Shown here: piece after piece, positions 10,673 through 22,234 of the stretch | Layout of the letters: each line of letters begins with the position of its first letter | How positions within the stretch are numbered: the stretch's first letter is position 1 | Translations under genes and position numbers: made by a program | The notes under the pieces: model-generated | Seen by the model: the letters and a program-made list of their open reading frames with translations, nothing else | What the model was told of the DNA's origin: nothing | Databases searched by the model: none | Origin: Heracleum sosnowskyi | Taxonomy: Eukaryota > Streptophyta > Magnoliopsida > Apiales > Apiaceae | Direction: 5' to 3' | NCBI GenBank assembly: GCA_030848705.1 | Contig: CM061238.1 | Coordinates: 31,712,655-31,776,654, forward strand | DNA length: 64,000 nucleotides

Positions 10673-13600
10673 TGTAATATCCGTGAATTTAATTACTTGA
10701 TTAAATGATATATTTAATCTAATATTTATTTTTGGAATATTGGAATATTATTAAATGATAATTATTGTGTGATTATGTGCTAAGTGGTGAGTCGAAAGCC
10801 CCTTTCAAAAATTTCGTCATTTGGAATTTTCTTCAAATTTGAGCCGTTTTGATAATTCAAGGGCCCCGTTGAAATTTCGTACATTCATTTTTAATTCTTC
10901 GTCTTTCGTGTTCGAATCGTTATCAAAAGGGTTATGGGATTCTATTTAACCCTACCTATTTGATTCTGCAAATAAATTCCAATTTTTGATCCGAAAAAGG
11001 AAAAATCGTTCCGAACCCTAATTGCTTAAGGGGACGGATTTGTCGTTCTATATCAATATTGAAGTTGTTATAGCCCTAGTATTCTTGAGCATTAGTTATA
11101 TAATGATATATATCAATTTGGATAATCATCAACCTTCTTAACCCCTTATTTCTCGTAAGACGTGTTTTTAACCTAATTAGGGTTTCTAAACGATCCAGTG
11201 GATCTATAACGATCCAAAAGTGTTCCTTAGGGTATTATTTTTCCAAAATTATATAAAGACGAATCGTACCTTATAGCCTTCATAATCTGCATTGCGTATT
11301 ATCAAAAAGTAAAAATTCCCGAAATGTGTTCTTCGTGTTCTTGAGCTTAGATCCATTCGTTCGAGGTGTTATTGGAATCCAAATCTGAAGTTCTTGTACT
11401 CAAATCAAAGCTCTTGATCTCTAGTTTCAGAATCTTCCAACCTCATCATCATCTGGTAATTTTTCGATTTATTATGAATTTTTCAATATTCGAATTAAAA
11501 TTAGGGTTCTTGATTCGATTTGGGGATTTTCATTCTGTTGATTCTCCGTTCAATTGGTTGCTTCTAACATGTTCCTAGGGTTCTAATTAGCAAGAATCCA
11601 TGCTTTAACTTCATGTTTATGTTCAATTTAGTCGGGTTTGATTTTCGGGTTTTGACCCGAATTCTTCTTTTGAATAGTCCGTTCATATGAATGATCTGAC
11701 ATTGTTTTTGGTAGAGGGCTTTCATTGTATGTGTTGTTAGCTTCATTTTAACATAAAGAACGTAGAGTTTCATGTAGGATTTTTACAGATCGGAAAATTT
11801 GTTTAAGCTCGCCGGAAAATAGTCGGGTTTTTGATTCCGGCGATGTTTTTGGTATGTTTTTGATCGGAATGGATTGCTGTGTTTATTTGGAACGTTTTGA
11901 TATAAAAATCCCCAATTTTTATCGTGTTTTTGGCTCGCCGGAATCTGGAAAAGGTCGCCGGATTCTGGAAAATTCCGGTGAGTTCTTGGCGACCCGTTTC
12001 AGTTCTTGGCGACCCGTTTACCCGATTTTTCGACCCGGTTTCAATCTTCAAAACCCTAATTCAATTTCTGAAAACTGTTTTTGGATTTTATTTTTAAAAT
12101 TAATTCGAAAATAGTTTAAAAACTTTAAAAATTCATATTTTTATTTTAAAAATATATTTTAATATCAGAAAAATTCTGATAAATTATATTTATTATTTTA
12201 AATCCGAAAATTGATTAAACTTAATTATTTTAATTATTTTTAATTAATAATTAATTTATTAATTAATTGGTTAATTCTTTTAATCAATTAATTCTTAAAA
12301 ATTAATTATTAATTAGATTTAATTGATTAAAAATTCAGTTTAATTATTTTCAAGCCTATTTATTTATTTAAAAATAGTTTGAGTATTTAAAGAGTGTCAA
12401 TTAATTTTATTAATTGATTTATTTGCATTTAAATGTTTATATTGGATTTAAAAATCCGATTTTTGATTTAAAAATTTATCGTGACTTATTTAAAATTCAA
12501 ATAAGTTTCGTATGATGTTTTAAAAATGTTTATAAGTGCTATGTGGTTCATATTAATTGTGTGTTGTGTTTTATAGTCTGTATATGCCCGTACTAGGGCA
12601 AATATCTGAGTTTTAAATATCGTAAATTATACCGGACGTCCGATACGTAACCGGTTACTTGTTTAAATGTGATTATTGATTGAATAAGTGTCGAGAGTAG
12701 AACGAGAATAGTTAGACTTATTGTGATAAGTTGTTTAATTATAGAATCGAGTTCCCGGAGCAAGGGAAAGGGGAAAGTAGAGTGAGCAGAGTCGATCCGA
12801 CAGCAGCTTAGACCAGGCAAGTATCTGTGCCTTTACTTGTGATAAATTTATTACTGTCTTGATTACTTGAATACCATTATCCCCAGAACAATTCAAATTA
12901 TCAATCCTTTAACCGCATTTGGACAACTGATTCCATTCCCTTAGACATTCTTGATTCTTTGGTTTGATCTGCATCGGAAACCCTTATTTCCAATTCACTT
13001 GATTATTGTTTACCACCTATTGTTATTGTTTATCATCCTTTGATTATCATTGACAACCATTGATTATTTGACTTCCATTTTTTTGACTACCGACTACGGT
13101 CATTGATTAACGATTACCAATATTGATTTCCTTATTGAACGAGTACACTGTACCATTGAAATTACTCTATAACTCTCTTTTGATCTTCGTTGATACAGAA
13201 CCGTTGAAGCTCTTTTGCAATTACTATACATTCAGTTTATCTTATTGAGCATGTTATTGTTTATACCCTATTATAGATTTGGCATGTGTTTTTAAAAATG
13301 GACCAGTAATTGGTCGGGCCATATTTATGGTCGGAATAACTTAGGGCCCAGATTGGCCTAGGATCCAGTAGAGGACTATGACATGAGCTAGTCCGGGGTT
13401 GATGCGTGGCTGGCCAGCAGCACAACCTTTTATTTGAAAAAAATTTGTATAAGCCAAATTCTAATTCTTTTCTTTAATTGTTATTGATACAAAGCATGTG
13501 TTAGCTAAATATTGTTGATTCTGACATCATAAATTCATATCCTTACAACTGTGATAGAAATGATTCATTGATATTTGCTGAGCAATTTTGGCTCACTCTT

Positions 13601-13958
13601 GCTTGTTGTTTTCTAACCCTATTCCAGTGAAACGAGAGTATGAGTCGGCATAGCGTGACCGATAGTTCACCAGCAGCCAGGAGAGCCCCTCGAGTCATTG
13701 TCATTGGCAGGGTAGTTGTTTTTTTGCTTCTCTAGATTAAATTTCTAGATTTGGACTTAGCTGTGATGTAATAACTTTGATAAAACTGGTATTGTAATAA
13801 TAAAATATTGTAGTAGCTTGTGTTCATTGCCATAATCTGGACGCGGTCTTGGTCAAGGGGTATTTGTGTCTTTATATATATGTTATGCATGTGATAAATA
13901 GTATTCCGTTGGTCGGATGACTCCTCAAATCTGTACCCCGGGTTTGGAGGGCGTCACA
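10673..13958 (+). repeat. 3' LTR of the gypsy element (3286 bp)
   Basis: Near-identical copy of 1655-4939. Differences seen by eye include T/A near the start, A/G in the poly-A run near 11,000, C for T in GTTCCTAGGG, an extra C in ATGGACCAGTAA and TTTTTTT for TGTTTTG near 13,720. ORFs inside repeat those of the 5' LTR and are not genes. Confidence 0.97.
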
Positions 13959-14315
13959 CTGGTCGTAGTTGAGCGCTGCTGTTGCTGTGAACACCTTGCT
14001 CGGAGCTGTTTTATCCTGGAAGTAGTATCTCGCCGACAACCTGACACAGTAAGTGGGGGCGAATAACTCTTCAAGAACAGTCAGGGTTTCTCGAATTCCT
14101 GACGACTCAGCTGTTGCTTCGTTATTTCTGTTCTTATATACACTGTTAAGCTATGGCTACAGGTACTGTTTCTGTCTCCCTGGTTATTTATCAGTTTCTG
14201 ATATGCATGCTTTCGACCTTCATGCTTTGTTTTGTTAACTTTGGTCTTGGCCAGTCATTGCTATATCTATTATATAATTGCCTCCATGTTGCTGTAGTAC
14301 TTGTTATTTCCAACA
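13959..14315 (+). mobile_element. Copia 3' LTR, second part
   Basis: It resumes after the gypsy element and its duplicated CTGGT (13,959-13,963). It contains CAGTAAGTGGGGGCGAATAA (about 14,046-14,065), matched in the inverted LTR at about 62,985-63,010. It ends ATTTCCAACA at 14,315, matching the ...CCAAACA end of the inverted copy. The next five bases, CAAAG (14,316-14,320), are the expected target duplication; its partner lies outside the window. The ATG at 14,153 is inside this LTR and is not the start of the following ORF. Confidence 0.82.
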
Positions 14316-15094
14316 CAAAGAAGTCTAAGTTGAGAGCTGTTAAGTCTGCAAGAGTGAAGCCATCAGAAAATGAAGCTGGGGTATCAACTACTGATGATAT
14401 GCCTCAGGAGAAAAGGTTAAAGAAAAGAAGAGCCAACAGGGCAAGGTCTGATGATGCTGATGAGAAGAGTGAAACTGATGATGAAACTCTTCATCAAAGG
14501 AAAAGAAGATTGGTAGCAGCACAATTATTTGGTGCTGAGAATGTTTCTTCAAAAGTTGTTGAAACTTCTGAAGTTGAGTTTCAGGAGGATGAAGCTGTCA
14601 ATGTGGACAGAGTTTCTATGGAAAATGTAGCTCCTGAAGTTGTTCTTCAAGAGGAGATTTTTGACACTCCTGTGCCTACTGAGGACAGAGTAAATGCTGA
14701 TGTTGGCATGATGGATTTTGATATAGAAGCTCCTACATCAAAGGCTGATGATGTAGTTGAGGAAGCTGCTGATCATTCGGACAGCAGAGTTTTTGAGAAT
14801 ATGGATTTCTTTATTGATGAAGATTTGGAAGCACATCCTAGTATCAGTATTTGTGATACTGAGGATGTGGCAGCTGATCAAGCCACCTTAGTGATTGAAG
14901 ACTCTGTGGGTTCTCACACAGAAGTTCTTTCAGTAAATAATGCACATTCTGAAAAAGGTGAGGAAGTTGATCAGAGTTTGGAAGTTGTGACAGAGAATGT
15001 TGTACAAGATGCTGTTCTACTTGAAGCTCTACAACAGGCTGTTGTTGAGGTTGTTACAAGAGAAGCAGAGGTTTTTGCTCAATGCAAACTCTGA
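14316..15094 (+). pseudogene. Sirevirus-like 3' ORF (envelope-like position), N-terminal part, interrupted
   Basis: This is the visible start of a long acidic protein whose real N-terminus lies left of the window, on the far side of the inserted copia LTR. It opens Lys/Arg-rich (EKRLKKRRANRARSD), like a basic nuclear-targeting patch, then becomes strongly acidic with many Glu, Asp and Val. The frame ends at TGA 15,092-15,094; the same protein continues from about 15,080 in another frame, so a one- or two-base indel lies there. It sits between the expected pol region and a polypurine tract plus LTR, the place of the extra envelope-like ORF in Sireviruses. That identity rests on position and composition, not on a recognised domain. 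Confidence 0.6.
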
Positions 15095-17138
15095 TATTCC
15101 TGAAACTGTTGCAGATAAAGTAATTGATGAAACTGCACAGTTAATTGATGAAACTGCTGAAAATGTTCCTGCTGCAAATGAAGCAGATATTGATGAAGAA
15201 ACTGAAAATGATGCTGAGGGTTCTCATTCACACCCTAGTATTCAAGTTTCATTGGCTGATGGTGTCAATACTGATGAAGAAAGAGAGATTAATAGAGAAA
15301 CTGCTGAGTATTACCAGGATATGTACTACAATAGATGGGCTGCTACAGATTGTATCTTTTCTGCACAGAGGGCTGCTGATTTTCTTGATGATTCTGTGAA
15401 GAAAATTTCAAACTCTGATGTTCTTACAAGTCTAAAGGCCACTGTGGTTCAAGTCAAAGCCTTAAACAATAGGTTTGATGAAACACAAACAGTGGTTACC
15501 AATCTTAGGAATGAAGTTGGTATAAGGGATCTTACCTTAAAGACTGATAGGTCTTATTATTCTGCCATGTTCAAGCAGCAAGCCAAGGATTCTGATGAAA
15601 TTGCGAAGAGGCTTGGGAAAGTTGAGGAGAATCAGACTGCAATGTCTGCACAATTGAATTCTATTTCTACTGCTCTAGAATTGCTGACATCAGTACTACT
15701 TTCTGATGATGTCAAAAAGGGGGAGAGTGTACCTAATGACAAATGCAAAGACACTCAAACTCTGAGACGGAGGGATGATTCTGCTGATGGTGGAAGCAAG
15801 GAAACTGAGAGGAAGCAAATTTCTGCTCAAGGGCAAAGAAGATCAAGATTAAATTCTGATAGGTTGACAAACTCTGGTAAAGGAATCTCAAACTCTGCCA
15901 GTGGTTCAAGACTTAAGAGTTTAATTATTTCAGCCAATCCATCTACTGATGAAGAAATTGCTACAAAAATGTTTCTAGAAGAACATGGTAATGAAGCTAC
16001 AGTTGAACACATGGAAGCTGAAATGCTGAGTCTTGCTGAAGAGCATGAGAAGAAATTGAAGGATGGTACTTACAAAAAGAAAGCTGTCAAGGTTCCTAGA
16101 AAGAAAGAAAAGGGTATTTCCATCAAGGAAACTTCTCAACAGAGTATACAAGACTCAAGGAAGTCTATGATAGCAAATACTGATAAAGGTAAGGGTAAAC
16201 TGGTAGAAGAAGGACAGTTACCTAAGAAGAATTATTCAACCTCTGACAAAGCTCAAGTTGAAGTTTGTGAAGCTAGATCAACCTCTGACAAAGCTCAAGT
16301 TGATAGATCTACTAAGGAATTGACAACCTCTGACGATGCTCAAGTTGTTCAAACACCACTCTCATCTCAACTGCTAAACACTTTCACAAGACCAACTCTA
16401 CCACAAACTCTGAACCCTAGTTCTGTTAACATACTGCAAAGTAAGACTACTATGGGCAAGGAAGGAAGAGATAAATCAGGTCTTGGATCACACAGAGAAA
16501 GAAGAATAAATACCAGTCCAATGGATCAAACTTCACTGGCAGAACCTGGTGTTGGGGTTACTCAAGAAAGCCTTGACAAGCTAGAGTCTGTTCAGTTAAT
16601 TCATCATAAGGGACTTAGGAAGGACTTTCTGTTATACTTCATGGCTGATGGCAGAGTATACAGAATAGGTGAAAATGATATACACTTGAAAATGGCTGAA
16701 GAGTTAGAATATGTCTTATATCTACTCAAAGTCAGAAATCAAAGGACTCAAAGTGCTGCTGAAGTTTTGAGAGTAAGGATGATGAGAGCAAAGGTTCTCA
16801 GTGGTGCTAACATTACAAGTGCTTACATTCCTAAGTATAAAGATGCTTATGGAAAGGTTATAGAAATGAAAAGAAACAGTGCAAGACTAAGGACTGATCT
16901 GGGAGTTAAAGTCTTAGAATTCAATCTAGAATCTGATAAACCATATTTTATTAGGCTAGGGAATGAGATGAGGAAAAATTCCATCTATTCTTTGAGAGCT
17001 GCAATTTATCAGACTGGAGAATCTGATCCAGAATTGAGAGAGTTGAAGAAAGTTATGGTTGAAGAGCTGGAAAGGGCTGAAAGAAGACTTCTCATGGATT
17101 ATCTCAGAACTGTTCCTGATATTCAAGAAATCAAATAA
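15080..17138 (+). pseudogene. Sirevirus-like 3' ORF, main part (coiled coil, basic repeats)
   Basis: The continuation after the frameshift runs about 685 codons to TAA at 17,136-17,138; the ATG at 14,997 lies in overlap and is not its start. It is acidic at first, then has a helical, heptad-like region (NRWAATDCIFSAQRAADF onward, through MFKQQAKDSDEIAKRLGKVE). A Ser/Lys-rich linker with three copies of TSDKAQV / TSDDAQV (16,239-16,350) follows. The C-terminal 200 residues are more globular (HHKGLRKDFLLYFMADGRVY). No transmembrane segment or cleavage site was seen, so calling it an envelope would be positional only. Alternative: an extra gag-like or movement-type ORF. Confidence 0.6.
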
Positions 17139-17260
17139 AGTCTGACTGTAAGTTTTCTATTCTAAGTTAAAGTTAAACTCTGATATATTTTAAACACTAC
17201 ATTTGTTATATGTTTTGACATCATCAATTATATGTTTAACTTGTACATTTTTATTATGCA

Positions 17261-17275
17261 CAAGTTGGGGGAGAT
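17261..17275 (+). other. Polypurine tract of the Sirevirus-like element
   Basis: CAAGTTGGGGGAGAT directly precedes TGTTAGATAT, the start of the 3' LTR. A GGGGGAGA core before the LTR is typical of plant copia elements, Sireviruses in particular. Confidence 0.8.
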
Positions 17276-17771
17276 TGTTAGATATAATTGCTGACGTTTG
17301 TTCATCAGTGTTTAAGCAACAGGTGATCATCAGAGTTTACATTGAAGCCAGTCAGAGTTTGTTAAAGTCTGACGTGGTGATAGTTGAATTAGCTGTCGGT
17401 GCTGAATTGAATATTCTAGAAGCAATATATTCTGAAGATGGAAAGAAGCAGAATATATTGATACAGCTAAGGAAACGGAATAGAAGATAAGAAGCAATCC
17501 TTAATTGATATGAATTGTATAGCTAACTTATAGGAATATCAATTAGAAATGGATTGTATGTAGTTGTGTACTATATAAACACAGATAGGTTATCCCTAGA
17601 AGGGATGCGATTATTGATATATTATTCTTGTAACCTAGTAGCTCTTTGTGATTCATTAATCTCACTAAGAGAGAATTATTTAATATAATTCAGTTTGTTG
17701 ATTTACAAACTTGTGTTCTTGATTGTTATTCTCATACATACTTGATTATATATTGTGTATTCGGCCTAACA
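17276..17771 (+). mobile_element. 3' LTR of the Sirevirus-like copia element (496 bp)
   Basis: It starts TGTTAG and ends CTAACA, perfect 6-bp inverted termini. It carries an ACTATATAAACA promoter-like site (about 17,570-17,581). Downstream of 17,771 the sequence is the Tat-like protease/gag region on the opposite strand, so this end marks an insertion into that element. The partner LTR is not in the window. Confidence 0.85.
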
Positions 17772-19768
17772 TCTCCATTGTCAACTAGGACTCTCTTTGT
17801 TTCGGAATTTCCTATCACAGGTACGATGACTAAAGGATCATCGTGGGGGAACTTCACCCCTTCTAAGTCGGAATCATCAAAACCTATTGACACTTCTGTT
17901 CTGGCACGCTTTGGTGCTTCTCCAACCACAGTCATTACTTCTCGGGCATAAGCTTTCCTTGAGTTTCGGGAGGATCCTGCAGCAGTTGGCCCTCCGAATA
18001 TCATATTGATGACTGGCCCTCGGGGCTTAGGGTTACGATCTTGGTCGTTGTCCCTTCTGTCATAATCCCTCCTTTCATAATTTCCTTTGTGACTTCCTTG
18101 ATTTCCATCCTTGGTGAATTTGCTGAGTTTTCCTCTCCGTATCAGAAATTCGATCTCATCTTTCAATTGTCTACAATCGTCGGTGTCGTGACCAACTTCT
18201 TTATGGAACCGACAAAATTGGTTTTGGTTTCGTTTAGATAAGTCAGCCCTCATTGGCTTAGGCCATTTGAGATCCTCTTCCTTTGCTATCTCCATCAGAA
18301 TTTGACTCCTGGGAGTGTTCAATCTTGCATACTCTGTAAACTTTGGCCCAAAATTGCTTCTCTTGGGTGGAGAATCAGAGTTCTTTAACGTTCTGGGAAA
18401 CTTTTCCTTGACGTCGTACTCCTGAGTTTCTTTTCTTTTCTTTGAGTTTCCACTACCGCCAGTAGTGAGTTCATACTTTCTCATGCTTTCTTCTGCCTTG
18501 ATGTACTTTCCGGCTCTATCTTGGAGCTTCAGCATGCTCTCAGGTGGATGTTTAGCTAACGATCTTTTGAAGTGGTCATCAGTAGTTCCTTGCTGCAGGG
18601 CTATCATAGCCACTCTTTCCTCTAAGTCTGGGACTTTCAGAGCCTCCCGGGTGAATCGATTGATGTAGTCTCTTAGGGCTTCATTCTTTCCTTGTTGGAT
18701 TGCCATGAGTGATGCAGAGCTTTTCTCATGCACTCTTCCACTAATGAATTGATTGATAAAAGCTTTGCTTAGTTCCTTGAAAGACCCAATTGAGTTGGGA
18801 GGAAGATGGCTATACCAGCGTTGGGCCATGCCTGCCAAGGTTTGTGGAAACGCCCTACACTTGACCGCATCGTTGGTTGGCTGCAACAGCAGTGCATTGG
18901 AGAAGGTCCTTACATGATTTGCGGGATCCCCCGTTCCATCATAAGCCTTGATTGTTGGCATCTTGAATTTTCTGGATATGGTGGCTTTCATGATGTCTTG
19001 AGTGAAGGGTGGTGTTGGATCATCAGGATCTCCCAAGGGCAACAGAACAGTGGGATCACCCTTTGGGGCTTCTGCCCTATTGCTCCTCCTTGGTGTTGGG
19101 TCGAGGTTGATCACCGGGATTCTTCCTTGATTTCGTGCCCTTGCGGCATCCTCTTCTGCCAATAACTTTTTGAGCCTTGCAGCCTCGGCTTCAAGGGACG
19201 CAAGTTTTTCCTTAGTAGTTTCTCGATTGGTTTGGGACGAACGTCTCCTTCTTGGGGCAACATCCCTCTCATCTCCTGTTGAGTAATTCTCATCCTCGGT
19301 ATAGGGACCAGAATAGTCTAGGAAAGGGGTTTGCCTAACTTGGGGTCCCAGACCTTGGATGTAAGGGGGCACATAGGCTTCATGGTACATGGGATTAGTC
19401 CCACTGCTGCCCGCCGGGGGTCGAGGTGGCATACCATAGGTTGGCATGCCGAGAGTTTGAGTAGCATATTGGGGGAGATCTGTGGTGTGAAGTTGAAGAC
19501 CACGCGGTGCGTTTGCAAGCAGCGGAGTGGTTACGACTGTTTGCTGGAGAGTGGTCTCTGGTGGATCTTGTCCATGAACAACCATTTGTAGGGGATTCGT
19601 CCCTTCAGCAGTGATTGGGACTTCCGGTCCTTGGGTGTTGGTGGGGATATTCGCCCCTTCAGTGCCAGTAGTTGGCGGCGGTTGATTTCCATGAGTATCA
19701 GCCCCTGAGGTGATAGGAAGCTCCTCAGAAACTGGAGTATCGTGAGTTGTCCTTCGTGTGTTTGCCAT
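17772..19768 (-). pseudogene. Tat-like Ty3/gypsy gag with truncated protease
   Basis: The ATG is at 19,766-19,768. About 665 codons read to the copia insertion point; the last residues of the open frame (to 17,732) are copia LTR sequence. A Pro/Thr-rich N-terminus is followed by a short Glu/Leu/Ala-rich helix (KEKLASLEAEAARLKKLL). The Retrotrans_gag domain begins near residue 265 (KFKMPTIKAYDGTGDP) and includes AGMAQRWYSHLPPNSI. A Cys/His knuckle-like motif (CRFHKEVGHDTDDC) lies near 515-530, and the frame reaches the protease catalytic region (VLVDNG) before it is cut. Composition matches the Tat lineage (Retand/Ogre relatives). The rest of pol is missing from the window. Confidence 0.88.
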
Positions 19769-19782
19769 GGTTGATGTTGTCT

Positions 19783-19801
19783 TCCCACAGACGGCGCCAA
19801 A
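19783..19801 (-). other. Primer-binding region of the Tat-like element
   Basis: On the minus strand TTTGGCGCCGTCTGTGGGA follows the LTR end ...CCATAACA. TGGCGCC-type primer sites directly after the LTR are characteristic of Tat and Athila elements. It lies about 15 bp upstream of the gag ATG, an unusually short leader. Confidence 0.8.
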
Positions 19802-20296
19802 TGTTATGGAATAAAAAACGTGCTTGTGAATTTAATGCTAAGGTTTAATGAGCTTCGAGCTTTAATGGTTGCACTTGTGTTTCGAGACTAAATCGGTCCT
19901 CACAAGATGCCTACGTATCTCAATTCGTTATTGAGAATCAAGCCAAAGACGTAGTTCTGATTGTAGGATCAGGGACCTTATATAGGCGTCTGGAGCCTAG
20001 TATTTATGGTATGTTTAGGAGTCTTAGCGAATAAGTCTCCTTTTTGATATTGGATAAACATTGTATTGCTTGCTGAATAAGTCTTTTCCTTGTTGATAAA
20101 GGTTATGACTCATTAATTGGGATTCTGGATCCTTCTTTGACTAATTTACCATATTTTGGACTCTTTTCATGAGCTGTATATTTTCCCTATTCATTAATTA
20201 CGAAATTAATGAATAATTAGGGTGTCGGGCCTTAAATATCGGCCTTTCCATTGATTTGTCAATTATATTTCTATAATTACTTTTCGGTCCATATCA
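19802..20296 (-). mobile_element. 5' LTR of the Tat-like element (about 495 bp)
   Basis: On the minus strand it reads TGATATGG ... CCATAACA, imperfect inverted termini (6 of 8 match). A TATATAA-type site lies at about 19,977-19,985. The right flank (AGAGTAATTGGTTATAAATA at 20,297) is closely matched at about 27,770, showing insertion into a pre-existing Helitron-family repeat. Confidence 0.75.
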
Positions 20297-21210
20297 AGAG
20301 TAATTGGTTATAAATATGTATTTGATTATTTATATTTTAATATTCTTAGTGATTGTATTTGTTAAGAAAAATAAGTAGACATGTTAAAATAGGTAAACTT
20401 TTAAAAAATAATTACAATATTATAGGTTTAAAAATAAATAACTAAAGGTTTGTCCGTGATATTTTTGGAAAATGAGGGGTTTTAGTAAGCAAAAATAGAA
20501 AAACTAACATGTTTTAGTTAAAAAAGATAATGTCATGTTTGAAAAAGTAGGGGAATTTATTAGAAAAAATAATGTATTTTAGGAAAAAAAGGTAATTGGT
20601 TATAAATAGGTAATATTATTATTTAATAATTTATTTCTATAAATAAGGTTAATTAAGTAAAAACACGAAATACAATTAAGGGCAATTAAGTAAAATCACA
20701 ACGTATCATACCGACCAACCAAACTTTTAATGTTTCATCTATTATATATATAATAGTATTGATAGTATAGTATAGATAGATATCATCTGCGATAATTTTA
20801 GAAAATGAGAAATTTTAGTTAAAAAATATAAAAAGAATATACGCTTTGGCTAACAAAGGTAATCAGTTAATTATTAGTATTTATAATATTACTATTTTAT
20901 GTTACTATGAAATTGCATGTGATATTTTTGAAAAATGTGAGATTTTACTTAGGAAAAAATTTAGTTAGAAAATATAAAAAAGAATATACGATTTGGGAAT
21001 AAAAGATAATCGGTTAGTTATTAGTAATTATAAATATTATTATTTTATTTCATTAAAAAGAACTACCCGTGATATTTTTGGAAAATGAGAGGTTTTAGTT
21101 AGAAAAAATAGAAAAGTAAAAATTTTAGTTAGAAAATATAAAAAAGAATATACACTTTGGCTAAAATAGGTAATTGGTTAGTCATTAACAATTATTATTT
21201 TATTATTTTA
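20297..21210. repeat. AT-rich Helitron-family repeat segments
   Basis: The stretch holds repeated variants of GTGATATTTTTGGAAAATGA followed by a GGTTTTAGTTAGAAAAA-type run, at about 20,455, 20,920 and 21,070, with TAGTATAGAT-type Helitron 5' end sequence at about 20,760-20,785. It resembles 27,770-28,240 closely from its start. No coding sequence. Confidence 0.6.
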
Positions 21211-21359
21211 TTATCTCTTCTATATATAATAGGAGAACACAAGGGTAATTTGAGCAAGAAAATCCCCTGTGAAATTACTGATATACCCTTTCATGTTACA
21301 GAATTACATGCATATGCCACTCATTTATTTAATTTGAAAAAAAAGAAGTTAATTTTGTT

Positions 21360-21425
21360 TAAGTGGTGATTTGAACCACTAACCTCCTCTAAATAATTTA
21401 TCATTCCAACCATTGTGCTACATTG
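21360..21425 (-). repeat. tRNA-derived (SINE-like) module
   Basis: On the minus strand TAGCACAATGGTTGG resembles a Pol III A box and GTTAGTGGTTCAAATCACCA a B box (GGTTCAAATC) about 40 bp further on. A more decayed copy lies at about 21,635-21,700. No full tRNA cloverleaf can be drawn, so this is a SINE or tRNA relic, not a tRNA gene. Confidence 0.45.
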
Positions 21426-21699
21426 TCATTTGGTTTCTATTTTAAAATCCTTTTAGATAAACACGACCTCTTATTTGTCCTATACTTTAAAGTAAAAATA
21501 ATGGTGATTCACATTATTTTTAAAATTTTGTATATTAGTTTTCTAATATGGTACGTAAAACCAATTTCGAAAACAAATTGCCACTCCCTTATTTAATGGG
21601 AAAAATGAGTTAATTTACTTCTTGTGATGAACTAAACCATTAATCTCATTTAAATAATTCATTCTTCTAATCATTGTGTTACATAATTTTCTAATTTTG

Positions 21700-22230
21700 A
21701 ATTAAAAATTCTTTTACATAAATCCAACATGTATCCTGTTTTTACTATTACTTTAACATTTGAGTAAAATGATGTTATGTTTAAAATTTTCTATTTTTAA
21801 AAGAAATATGGCACGTGATTATGTATTCTACCAATTTCAAAAATATTGATAATAATATCACGTAATGTAAATTTGTCTTACCATATTTTTAGTTAATATT
21901 AATATGAATTTATCTAGTAATTTTATCAAAGAAAAATAGATTGATTAGTCAGAATTGAATTAATCAATAAATGTAACTATGTTTGAAAAAGTTATTTAGT
22001 CATGAGGTAAAATAATTGAAAGATGGGATTCTTAAAAATATTATATAGTAACAAAAAAGGTCGTTAAATGAATCTTATATAAATCAAAAAAGGATCATAT
22101 ATAATGTATAATAGGACAAAATATAAAAATTAATCTATATGTACATCGATTATAATGTCGGATAATATACACTTAGAAATTTCGGTTGGAAATTAAAGAT
22201 AATAAACTTTGTAAAAATCTTCTTTCTATT
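21700..22230. other. AT-rich spacer, nothing recognised
   Basis: Low-complexity AT-rich DNA without a frame, terminal repeats or strong motif that I can support. Confidence 0.5.
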
Positions 22231-22234
22231 AATA

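Larger units (their letters stand above)
1655..13958 (+). mobile_element. Complete Ty3/gypsy LTR retrotransposon, chromovirus (Del/Tekay-like)
   Basis: The element is 12.3 kb and starts TGTAATATCC, ending GGCGTCACA. It is flanked by the perfect 5-bp duplication CTGGT (1650-1654 and 13,959-13,963). Order: LTR, initiator-Met tRNA primer site, leader ORF, gag with two zinc knuckles, protease, RT, RNase H, integrase, chromodomain-like tail, polypurine tract, LTR. Domain order and the C-terminal chromodomain place it in the chromoviruses. LTRs differ at about 12 substitutions and one indel by eye (about 0.4%), so insertion is recent. Two in-frame TAG codons break the polyprotein, so this copy is probably not autonomous. 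Confidence 0.97.

Noticed and set aside
18041..19591. Plus-strand ORFs opposite the Tat-like gag
   Set aside because: Shadows of the minus-strand gag, which has recognisable domains.
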